NCBI GenBank assembly: GCA_016198045.1
Contig: JACQJI010000017.1
Location: 1-19,134 of the forward strand
Source: Candidatus Doudnabacteria bacterium
GTDB lineage: Bacteria > Patescibacteriota > Doudnabacteria > UBA920 > O2-02-FULL-48-8
Direction of reading: 5' to 3'
Length of the DNA: 19,134 nt
Position numbers and translations under genes: made by a program. Below the pieces are notes generated by a model. It saw nothing but the letters and a program-made list of their open reading frames with translations. It was not told where the DNA came from and searched no databases. Positions 12,438 to 19,134 of the stretch are shown here, in pieces; the first letter of the stretch is position 1, and each line of letters begins with the position of its first letter.

Positions 12438-13562
12438 ATGGTAGCAAAAATTCAAGCAAAAGTCAACCCTGAAACTTCTTTGGAAGATAAAATCTACGGC
12501 AACGCTTTTAACCTGGTGCCAGAGTTGGGTGCTGTCAGTTTGGCCAAACTTCGCGCTTTCTTTGGCAGTTATCGGCTGGCTTGGCAGGCTTCAGAGCGTG
12601 ATTTGCTCTCTTGCGGGCTGGATGCCAAGAAAGCAGAGGCCATTATAACAAAAAGAAATCTTATCAAGCCAGAACAATCGTGGGAAAAGTTGGTTAGTCT
12701 GGGAATCAAGACCGTGCTCTTGGGCGAAGCGGCTTATCCGCCGCTTCTGGCAGAAATCAGCCAACCGCCTCCTATCTTATATATCCGGGGAGACTCGTCG
12801 CTGCTCAGTTACCCAGGCATCGCGGTGGTGGGAAGCAGAAAAATGTCAGCTTACGGCAAGCAGGCCACGCGCGAACTGGTGGAAACTCTAGCCATCAACA
12901 AATTGACTGTCATCTCGGGCTTGGCTTTTGGCGTGGACGCCGAAGCCCACCACGCCACGCTGAGTACCGGAGGCATGCCCATAGCCGTCCTGGCTTCTTC
13001 GCTGGACAATAGCAGCATTTCGCCCAGAGCCAATTATCTGCTGGCCCAAAAAATCATCGCTTGCGGCTGCCTAGTTTCCGAATATCCTTTGGGGTATCTG
13101 GTGCAAAAACAAAACTTTCCAGTCCGCAACCGCATCATTTCCGGTCTCGCCCTGGGAACCCTCGTGGTGGAGGCAGACCTCGAAAGTGGCGCTTTGATCA
13201 CCGCCCAGAATGCCTTGGACCAAAACCGAGAAGTGTTTGCTGTGCCTGGCTCAATTTTTTCTCCAACCAGCCAAGGCACGAATGACCTGATCAAACGAGG
13301 CGCTAAGCTGGTGACAGCGGCAAAAGATATCATCCAGGAATTAAACCTCGACCTCAACTTAGCTTCACCCAAACCGCTGGAAGCGGCCACCGAGGAAGAA
13401 AATGAACTGCTGGCCATGCTTTCCGCGGAACCAACTCATGTGGACGATTTGGTGCGGGCACTCAAAAAACCAGTGACTGAGGTCAATAGCATCCTGACCA
13501 TGCTCGAATTAAAAAATCGTATAAAAAATTTAGGCGGCTCGCGGTATGTCAAAGTTAGGTAA
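12438..13562 (+). CDS. dprA: DNA processing protein DprA
   Basis: 374 residues. DprA binds incoming single-stranded DNA in transformation and loads RecA. Seen: an N-terminal helix-hairpin-helix/SAM-like part, the Rossmann core with VVGSRKMSAYGKQ (about 131-143), SGLAFGVDAEAHH (near 155-167), FPVRNRIISGLA, NREVFAVPG and GTNDLIKRGAK, and a C-terminal winged helix (about 320-374: LLAMLSAEPTHVDDLVRAL). All domains are full length. Its end overlaps the capA-like start by 17 bases. DprA in small-genome Patescibacteria fits uptake of outside DNA. Confidence 0.96.
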   Translation: MVAKIQAKVNPETSLEDKIYGNAFNLVPELGAVSLAKLRAFFGSYRLAWQASERDLLSCGLDAKKAEAIITKRNLIKPEQSWEKLVSLGIKTVLLGEAAYPPLLAEISQPPPILYIRGDSSLLSYPGIAVVGSRKMSAYGKQATRELVETLAINKLTVISGLAFGVDAEAHHATLSTGGMPIAVLASSLDNSSISPRANYLLAQKIIACGCLVSEYPLGYLVQKQNFPVRNRIISGLALGTLVVEADLESGALITAQNALDQNREVFAVPGSIFSPTSQGTNDLIKRGAKLVTAAKDIIQELNLDLNLASPKPLEAATEEENELLAMLSAEPTHVDDLVRALKKPVTEVNSILTMLELKNRIKNLGGSRYVKVR

Positions 13563-14670
13563 TAAAAATCTGCGCAATGCTGAATTCAATTCAGCATCTC
13601 AGCAAAGAGACCCTGAATCGAGTTCAGGGTTGCGTGTATTAATTCTACTAAGTCTTATCGTCATTGTTATCGTTATTCTCACAGTTTTACCCAAAACAAA
13701 AAAGGCTCAAGCGCCAACAGACTATCAATCCACTACAACCTATAACCTAAAACCTACAACCTTGTTTTTTGCCGGCGATATCATGCTGTCTCGCAACGTC
13801 CATGATAAAATGGCTGACAATTCCGATTTTTCTTTGCCGTTTCAAAACGTGAAAAATGAAATCAATGCCGCTGACATCAGTTTTGCCAACTTGGAATCTC
13901 CTTTTAATGACAAAGGGTTGCACTTTGTGCCTAACAGCTTGGTATTTAACGCTGATCCTCAAAGCGTTGCCGGACTCAAAGCCGCCGGCTTTGACGTTCT
14001 GTCCACTGCCAACAACCACGCGCTAGACCAAGGGCTCAAAGGCTTGAATTTTACCATTGACCACTTGGTTGACAACGGCATTATTCCCACTGGCACAAGC
14101 AGATCTGAAGGAGACGCTGTCTTGCCGGTTATCAAAAGCCAAGATATTCTGTATGGGTTTCTCTCTTACACTTATTCTGCCCTAAACGATGGCGGCCAAA
14201 GCAGCAGTCCCTACGTTGACACTATGGGCGATCTTAAGAGTTTGCAGCAAGACATCTGGGCGCACCGGGGTCATACCGCGGACGTTATCATCGTCAGCAT
14301 GCATGCGGGCACCGAATATACCCGAACGCCCACCGAGCAACAAATTGCTTTTGCGCATGCGGCCATTGACGCCGGCGCGGAAATGGTGATTGGCCATCAC
14401 CCGCACTGGATTCAGTCCGTTGAACAATATAAAGGCAAATGGATTTTTTATTCCCTGGGCAACTTCGTATTTGATCAAATGTGGAGTGCGGAGACAAGGG
14501 AGGGACTAACGATAACAATGACGATGACTGATGACCACATAACAAAAATCGAGCTTAGGCCCGTGATTATTGAAAATTACTGCTGCCCGAGGTGGGCAAA
14601 CGAAGAGGAAAGTTTGGCAATTCTGAAGAAGATAAACTTGACAAGCAGTATTTTAGTGAATAATAATTAG
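13546..14670 (+). CDS. CapA/PgsA-type metallophosphoesterase-fold protein
   Basis: 374 residues. The PGA_cap domain belongs to the calcineurin-like fold and is known from poly-gamma-glutamate capsule synthesis. A membrane helix (about 30-48) puts the domain outside. Metal-site-like residues are intact: D78 in FAGDIM, N115/E117 in ANLESP, N156/N157/H158 in TANNHALDQG, H253 in SMHAGTEY, and H284/H285/H287 in IGHHPHW, then FYSLGNFVFDQ. The real partner genes for capsule synthesis (pgsB, pgsC) are absent here, so the substrate is unknown. The short cytoplasmic N-terminus is largely encoded by a paired palindrome (13577-13630), and the stalk after the helix by a 7-base repeat (13736-13763). It overlaps dprA and ends 4 bases before topA. 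Confidence 0.9.
   Translation: MSKLGNKNLRNAEFNSASQQRDPESSSGLRVLILLSLIVIVIVILTVLPKTKKAQAPTDYQSTTTYNLKPTTLFFAGDIMLSRNVHDKMADNSDFSLPFQNVKNEINAADISFANLESPFNDKGLHFVPNSLVFNADPQSVAGLKAAGFDVLSTANNHALDQGLKGLNFTIDHLVDNGIIPTGTSRSEGDAVLPVIKSQDILYGFLSYTYSALNDGGQSSSPYVDTMGDLKSLQQDIWAHRGHTADVIIVSMHAGTEYTRTPTEQQIAFAHAAIDAGAEMVIGHHPHWIQSVEQYKGKWIFYSLGNFVFDQMWSAETREGLTITMTMTDDHITKIELRPVIIENYCCPRWANEEESLAILKKINLTSSILVNNN
13577..13630. repeat. Paired palindrome encoding the CapA-like N-terminus
   Basis: ATGCTGAAT/ATTCAGCAT (13577-13585 with 13589-13597, loop TCA) and ACCCTGAA/TTCAGGGT (13610-13617 with 13623-13630, loop TCGAG) are both perfect. Translated, they give most of residues 11-29, just before the membrane helix. 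Confidence 0.85.
13736..13763 (+). repeat. 7-bp repeat in the capA-like gene (NAACCTA x4)
   Basis: CAACCTA, TAACCTA, AAACCTA and CAACCTT follow each other with a period of 7. They encode TTYNLKPTT in the stalk between the membrane helix and the catalytic domain. Confidence 0.8.
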
Positions 14671-14674
14671 AGTT

Positions 14675-16933
14675 ATGGCAAAATCTTTAGTCATAGTAGA
14701 AAGTCCCACCAAAGCAAAAACAATTTCCCGATTCCTGAACAACCAATACGAAGTTCAGGCGTCTTTTGGTCATATCCGGGACCTGCCGACCAGCAAAATG
14801 GGAGTGGACATTGAGCATAATTTCGAACCAAGCTACGTCATTCCGCCCAAGGCCAAGAAGAAAATCGCGGAGCTCAAGAAATTAGCCAGCGATGCTTCGG
14901 AAATTATTCTCGCCACTGACGAGGACCGTGAAGGCGAGGCCATCGCGTGGCATCTTGTGCAAGCCCTCGACTTGCAAAATACCAAATACCAAATACCAAA
15001 TACCAAATACAAACGAATTGCTTTTCACGAAATAACTAAATCAGCCATAGATGAAGCGCTCAAAAATCCACGCGAACTAGACCTTCACTTAGTTGATGCC
15101 CAGCAAGCCCGGAGAATTTTGGACCGGCTGGTTGGCTATGAACTTTCTCCCTTTCTTTGGAAAAAAGTCAAACGAGGCTTGTCTGCTGGCCGGGTGCAAT
15201 CCGTAGCTGTGCGTTTGATCGTGGAGCGAGAACGGGAAATCCTGAAATTTGCGCCGCAGGAATACTGGAATATCATCGCAAGCTTTCTCAAAGATTCGGA
15301 GTTCGAGGGAAAACTAAATAAAATCAACGGCAAGACCTTAGACAAACTCGGAATCAAAAACGAAGCCCAAGCCAAAAAAATCTTGGCTGACTTGCGCAAT
15401 CAGGAAGCCGAGGTAATTGAAGTAAATAAAAAAGAAGTGCGCCGAAACCCAGCAGCACCTTTCACTACTTCCACCATGCAACAGGAAGCTGCTCGTAAGC
15501 TCGGCTTTAGTGCCAAGCAAACCATGATGTATGCCCAGCAATTATACGAAGGAGTAGAAATCGGCGAGGAAGGCTCAACCGGATTAATTACTTACATGCG
15601 TACCGATTCGGTCAATCTTTCAACTTTCGCGCTGGAATCAGCAAAGTCCGCGATCAGTCAGCGTTATGGCAAGGATTACGTCTTGCCCAGTCCGCGACAG
15701 TTCGCGTCCAAAAGCAAAAATGCCCAGGAAGCGCACGAAGCCATCCGGCCAACTGATTTTTCGCGCGACCCCGAAAGCATCAAAGATTATTTGGACCGCA
15801 ATCAATATCGTCTATACGATCTGGTTTGGAAGCGCGCGATCGCCACCCAAATGCCAGAGGCCGTGTTTGATCAAACCAGCGTTGATATAGAAATCAGCTC
15901 CAAGGATAAAGCTTACACCTTTCGCGCCACCGGACAGACAGTGAAATTCGACGGGTTTATGAAGGTCTATCTGGAAGGGCGAGACGAAGAAGAGGCAGAA
16001 GAGTCAGAGGGGTTGTTACCCGAGCTAAAACAAGGCGACAAACCAAAAGTAGTAAAAATTATTCCCAAGCAAAGCTTTACCCAACCGCCACCGCGATACA
16101 CTGACGCTAGCTTAATCAAGGCTTTGGAAGAGCAGGACATTGGCCGGCCTTCCACCTATGCGCCAACCATCACCACTATTCAGGAGCGCGACTATGTGCA
16201 CAAGATTGACAAAAAATTCCATCCCACAGAAATCGGATTTATCGTCAACGATCTTTTGGTCGAACACTTTCCTAAAGTGGTGGACTTGAAGTTTACGGCG
16301 CAAATGGAAGAAAGCTTGGACGAAATCGCCGCCGGCCAAAAGCAGTGGGTGCCGGTGATCAGGGAATTTTATGAGCCGTTTCATCAAAATCTCAAAACCA
16401 AGGAGCAGGAGGTCGAAAAACACGTCCAATACTTGGATGAATTATGTCCGGAATCAGGCCATCCCCTGGTGCTCAAATTCGGCCGATTCGGCAAATTCAT
16501 TGCCTGCTCCAATTATCCGGAATGCAAATACACGCGCCCCCTACCCGAAGAGCAGAAACTGATGGATGAGCACAAAGACGAAATTTGCGACGTCTGCGGC
16601 CGGCCGATGATAGTAAAATTCGGGCGCTTTGGCTCGTTCTTGGGCTGCAGTGGCTACCCGGAATGCAAAAACATCAAAAAAATCCAGAAAGGCACGGGTG
16701 TGGAATGTCCCAAGTGCGGCGAGGGCGAATTGGTGGAGCGGAGAAGCAAACGGGGAATTTTTTACTCCTGCTCCAAATATCCCAAATGCAAATTCGCCTT
16801 AAACGGCAAGCCAACCGGCGAAAAATGCCCCAAGTCCGGGGATCTTTTGATCGAAACCAAAACTGGCACCATCAAGTGCTCAAACAAAGAGTGTGATTAT
16901 GAGAAAGATGTTGTGGAAAAACGGGCTGAATAA
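14675..16933 (+). CDS. topA: DNA topoisomerase I
   Basis: 752 residues. Type IA topoisomerase, relaxes negative supercoils. Toprim: E9 in VIVESPTKAKT and D82/D84/E86 in ATDEDREGEAIAWH. The catalytic tyrosine is Y307 in LITYMRTDSVN. The C-terminal part carries four zinc-ribbon-like units (about 590-745) with GRFGKFIACSNYPECK and GRFGSFLGCSGYPECK. Units 1 and 4 read CPESG and CPKSG, so the second Cys is a Ser and metal binding there may be lost. Residues about 101-112 (QNTKYQIPNTKY) are encoded by a 7-base repeat just after the Toprim aspartates, where relatives have a short loop. The methyltransferase gene follows after 3 bases. Confidence 0.98.
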   Translation: MAKSLVIVESPTKAKTISRFLNNQYEVQASFGHIRDLPTSKMGVDIEHNFEPSYVIPPKAKKKIAELKKLASDASEIILATDEDREGEAIAWHLVQALDLQNTKYQIPNTKYKRIAFHEITKSAIDEALKNPRELDLHLVDAQQARRILDRLVGYELSPFLWKKVKRGLSAGRVQSVAVRLIVEREREILKFAPQEYWNIIASFLKDSEFEGKLNKINGKTLDKLGIKNEAQAKKILADLRNQEAEVIEVNKKEVRRNPAAPFTTSTMQQEAARKLGFSAKQTMMYAQQLYEGVEIGEEGSTGLITYMRTDSVNLSTFALESAKSAISQRYGKDYVLPSPRQFASKSKNAQEAHEAIRPTDFSRDPESIKDYLDRNQYRLYDLVWKRAIATQMPEAVFDQTSVDIEISSKDKAYTFRATGQTVKFDGFMKVYLEGRDEEEAEESEGLLPELKQGDKPKVVKIIPKQSFTQPPPRYTDASLIKALEEQDIGRPSTYAPTITTIQERDYVHKIDKKFHPTEIGFIVNDLLVEHFPKVVDLKFTAQMEESLDEIAAGQKQWVPVIREFYEPFHQNLKTKEQEVEKHVQYLDELCPESGHPLVLKFGRFGKFIACSNYPECKYTRPLPEEQKLMDEHKDEICDVCGRPMIVKFGRFGSFLGCSGYPECKNIKKIQKGTGVECPKCGEGELVERRSKRGIFYSCSKYPKCKFALNGKPTGEKCPKSGDLLIETKTGTIKCSNKECDYEKDVVEKRAE
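14977..15010 (+). repeat. 7-bp tandem repeat in topA (AAATACC x4 plus part)
   Basis: Four exact AAATACC copies (14977-15004) and a partial fifth (15005-15010). The run encodes a polar peptide on the surface side of the Toprim domain. Confidence 0.9.
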
Positions 16934-16936
16934 ACT

Positions 16937-17674
16937 ATGTCCGAGACTTTTTGGAATAAAGTTTGGTTACAAACAAAGAGCACTAAAAATCGGGTTTTTA
17001 TCAGCCCGGATCCCAATGATGCAGCTTTTCTGGAAGCGATTGGTCATGTCAAAAATAAAGAAGTGCTGGATTTAGGCTGCGGCAATGGCGAACTGGCAAT
17101 ATATTTGGCAGGTATGGGAGCGAAGGTTCTGGCGGTAGATAATTCAGAACAGGCCATTATAAATACGCAAAAGCTGGCAGCTCAAAAAAAAATTGCTTTG
17201 GATGCCCGGCTGATTAACGCTTACGCCTTAAGCAGTCTTAACCGCCAATTCGACCTGATTGTCGGCAGGTTTATACTCCATCATCTTGAGCCGTTTGATG
17301 AATTTGTCCCAATCATGCAAGCATTGGTTAAACCCGGCGGGTGGATGGTCTTTCTGGAAAATAATGCAAGAAATAAAATTTTGATGTTTTTTCGCCGTTA
17401 CGTTGTTGGCCGGTTCGGGGTACGCAAGATCGGGGATGCGGAAGAACACCCGTTGGAGCCAAAAGAAATAGATTTGCTTAAAAAAAATTTTAAAGAAGTT
17501 GTGGTAAGCTACCCAAGATTAATGTTGCTGGACTTGGTCGGAGTCTATTTTTTCCCGAAATCTTTTAGAATCCGAAGTTTTTTTAGCTGGCTGGATCGGG
17601 TAATCTACGCCATCTTCCCGTTTTTAGGAAAATACAGCTACCGCCAACTGATCGAAATAAAAAAAGCGCCTTGA
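16937..17674 (+). CDS. Class I SAM-dependent methyltransferase
   Basis: 245 residues. The SAM-binding motif I is VLDLGCGNG (43-51), followed by the acidic AVDNS (66-70) that holds the ribose, and a motif-IV-like FDLIVGRFILHHL (about 105-117). The C-terminal third has hydrophobic and basic stretches (SFRIRSFFSWLDRVIYAIFPFLG) that may lie on a membrane. The substrate cannot be told; similar proteins act on small molecules, quinones or glycolipids. It begins 3 bases after topA and is the last gene of the dprA operon. The 3' end of the gene overlaps a small hairpin (17666-17686). Confidence 0.88.
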   Translation: MSETFWNKVWLQTKSTKNRVFISPDPNDAAFLEAIGHVKNKEVLDLGCGNGELAIYLAGMGAKVLAVDNSEQAIINTQKLAAQKKIALDARLINAYALSSLNRQFDLIVGRFILHHLEPFDEFVPIMQALVKPGGWMVFLENNARNKILMFFRRYVVGRFGVRKIGDAEEHPLEPKEIDLLKKNFKEVVVSYPRLMLLDLVGVYFFPKSFRIRSFFSWLDRVIYAIFPFLGKYSYRQLIEIKKAP

Positions 17675-17686
17675 AACATCAGGCGC
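17666..17686 (-). terminator. Terminator-like hairpin on the minus strand; rest of 17675-17842
   Basis: GCGCCT/AGGCGC (17666-17671 with 17681-17686) is followed on the minus strand by seven T's. No minus-strand gene is established, but a 19-codon frame (17748-17689) ends directly before it. The rest of the gap holds ACGCT/AGCGT (17701-17720) and a T/A-armed TCACA/TGTGA palindrome (17748-17770) that could end the methyltransferase transcript. Confidence 0.4.
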
Positions 17687-17807
17687 AATTACGCAGTCTT
17701 ACGCTTTTGTTCAAGAGCGTTAATGGCTTTAATTACTATTTTTCTCATTTTTTCACAAATGTGACAAAAAGAGAATTTTTTGGTGGTCGTTCATAGATAA
17801 GATAAAC

Positions 17808-17836
17808 TTTGCTCATACTTTTAAAAAGGCTACACT
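17808..17836 (+). promoter_or_regulatory. Possible promoter of the glycerate kinase gene
   Basis: TTTGCT (17808-17813), 17 bases, TACACT (17831-17836, 4 of 6). The start would coincide with the ATG at 17843, i.e. leaderless, in keeping with no visible Shine-Dalgarno. The -35 is weak. Confidence 0.35.
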
Positions 17837-17842
17837 TAAGCT

Positions 17843-19102
17843 ATGAGCAAATGGATCAAAAACTTTGATCAGCTCGCCATTAGCAAGCTTCGGCAGGATA
17901 TCCTGGCTATTGCCGAGGCCGGCCTTGCGGCGATTGATACAGAAAAGGTTATCAAAGCCAATGTCAGTATCAAAGATCAAAAATTAAAGATTAAAGATTT
18001 AAGTTTTGATCTTTCGCAATTTAAAAACCTCAAGGTCATAGGATTCGGCAAGGCCTCGTGCAAAGCCGCATTGGTGCTGGAACAAATCTTGGGATCCAAA
18101 ATCCAAGCCGGGACAGCGCTGGGTGTAGCTCCGGTGGCTTGCGAAATTATCCAAACTTACGGTGGCACGCATCCGCAACCGTCAAACCACAATGTTGAGA
18201 TTTCCGAGCAAATCATGAAGCTGGCCCAGAATGCCACTGCTGACGATTTGGTGATCGTGGTAGTGTCTGGCGGCGGCTCGGCCCTGCTTTGTTATCCGCA
18301 AAACGAATGCGACCAGGGACAGATATTGTATCATCAGTTTTTGAAAGTCGGCGGCACGATCGAAGAACTCAACACTGTTCGCAAGCATATTTCGCAGCTC
18401 AAAGGCGGGGGGTTGGCCAAAGCGCTTTACCCGGCTACAGTGATCAGCTTGATCTTTTCCGATGTGCCGGGTGATAATTATAACCAAGTGGCTTCTGGCC
18501 CGACTTACAAAGACCAAACCACAATTGCGGACGCGCAAAAAATCATTGCTCAATACAATCTCGGCAAATTTGAACTGAACGAAACCCCCAAAGAGGACAA
18601 ATACTTTGCCAATGTCCATAACATTCCGCTGGTTACCAACCAACAGGCGCTGGAGGCCATGCAAGGACAAACTCTCAAGCTTGGCTATAAAGCCAAAATC
18701 CTGACCAACCAAGCATACGAAACCACAGAAGTAGCACTCAATTACATGTTCATGCACCAAAAACCCAACACTGTATTGCTGGTGGGGGGCGAGCCGAAAA
18801 TGAGGGTTGTTGCTAGTGGCTCGGGCGGCAGAAATTTATATGCTAGTCTTTTGGCTTTGCAAAAAATCAATTCAAACCAAGCTTTTTTGTCTTTGGCTTC
18901 TGATGGACTGGACAATTCTGATGCCGCCGGCGCAATTGCTGACGAAGTCAGTCTCGACCTAGCCAAGGCGCAAAACTCAAATATCGCCGAATATACCAAA
19001 AGCTTGGATTCTTACAACTTTTTCAAAAAAATTAACCAGCTAATCACCACTGGCCCAACCGAGGCAAATGTCTCTGACTTGTTAATCTTGCTCAACCAAT
19101 AA
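17843..19102 (+). CDS. Glycerate 2-kinase family protein (DUF4147 + MOFRL)
   Basis: 419 residues, full length. This family phosphorylates glycerate to 2-phosphoglycerate, feeding lower glycolysis. N-terminal DUF4147 domain: GFGKAS with K70, TYGGTHPQPS (105-114), VSGGGSALLC (141-150), NTVRKHIS..KGGGLA (177-192) and SDVPGD (206-211). C-terminal MOFRL domain: LLVGGEPK (312-319), SGSGGRNL (325-332), ASDGLDNSDAAGA (352-364) and TGPTEANVSDL (403-413), close to the TGPTGTNVNDL of characterised enzymes. Residues about 42-51 (VSIKDQKLKIKD) come from a 7-base repeat. It is a single-gene unit, with 19103-19134 showing nothing further. Confidence 0.94.
   Translation: MSKWIKNFDQLAISKLRQDILAIAEAGLAAIDTEKVIKANVSIKDQKLKIKDLSFDLSQFKNLKVIGFGKASCKAALVLEQILGSKIQAGTALGVAPVACEIIQTYGGTHPQPSNHNVEISEQIMKLAQNATADDLVIVVVSGGGSALLCYPQNECDQGQILYHQFLKVGGTIEELNTVRKHISQLKGGGLAKALYPATVISLIFSDVPGDNYNQVASGPTYKDQTTIADAQKIIAQYNLGKFELNETPKEDKYFANVHNIPLVTNQQALEAMQGQTLKLGYKAKILTNQAYETTEVALNYMFMHQKPNTVLLVGGEPKMRVVASGSGGRNLYASLLALQKINSNQAFLSLASDGLDNSDAAGAIADEVSLDLAKAQNSNIAEYTKSLDSYNFFKKINQLITTGPTEANVSDLLILLNQ
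17971..17998 (+). repeat. 7-bp repeat in the glycerate kinase gene (YAAARAT x4)
   Basis: CAAAGAT, CAAAAAT, TAAAGAT and TAAAGAT run with a period of 7. They encode a Lys/Asp-rich strand in the N-terminal region, which varies between relatives. Confidence 0.75.
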
Positions 19103-19134
19103 TTTCTATAATTTTGCCCTAATCACTGTTTTTC

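Noticed and set aside
14977..15010. CRISPR-like array in topA
   Set aside because: The repeat unit is 7 bp with no spacers and lies inside a coding gene; no cas gene is in the window.
18182..18760. 192-codon minus-strand frame opposite the glycerate kinase
   Set aside because: Shadow frame with no start signal; the plus-strand gene has all family motifs.

Overview
The window looks like a chromosomal piece of a Candidate Phyla Radiation (Patescibacteria) bacterium, probably Parcubacteria-like. The evidence is compact core genes in short operons, a bS21-YqeY-FtsA-FtsZ cluster, small interspersed palindromes that sit in frame inside conserved proteins, several starts without a Shine-Dalgarno (SD) site, and tiny orphan genes. 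TGA is an ordinary stop (ftsA ends in the ATGA overlap with ftsZ), so this is not a code-25 lineage. The taxonomic call is inference.

Layout. (1) 1-2522, plus strand: a sigma70-type promoter, a leader with the core of a cobalamin riboswitch and a terminator/antiterminator platform, a small predicted lipoprotein, and a 548-residue secreted protein. That protein joins a terpenoid-cyclase-like alpha/alpha barrel to a C-terminal DUF4430 domain, the layout of animal transcobalamin and intrinsic factor. (2) 2540-5855, minus strand: rpsU, yqeY, ftsA, ftsZ and a small two-helix membrane protein, with a bidirectional terminator shared with region 1. (3) 5908-6031: a structured intergenic region that folds on paper into a three-way junction. 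(4) 6065-8243, minus strand: tRNA-Val(CAC) and lepB read from one promoter, a terminator whose loop holds two perfect palindromes, then a histidyl-tRNA synthetase-like protein that has lost its catalytic motifs. (5) 8370-11680, plus strand: an LCP-family protein, then der and pth. (6) 11731-12259, minus strand: an island of two tiny orphan genes with strong ribosome binding sites and their own terminator. (7) 12438-17674, plus strand: a dprA, capA-like, topA, methyltransferase operon. (8) 17843-19102: a glycerate 2-kinase family gene.

The most interesting system is region 1. A B12-sensing leader sits directly upstream of two exported proteins, one with the domain plan of a B12-carrier protein. 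This suggests cobalamin- or corrinoid-regulated capture at the cell surface in an organism from a group that generally cannot make B12. The riboswitch and the domain architecture were read independently and point to the same ligand; ligand binding itself is inference.

Two repeat classes run through the window. Paired palindromes lie in the riboswitch side arm, in yqeY, in the HisRS-like gene, in the lepB terminator, after pth and in the capA-like gene. Runs of a 7-bp unit lie inside der, the capA-like gene, topA and the glycerate kinase gene. Both add short, non-conserved peptide stretches to otherwise conserved proteins.
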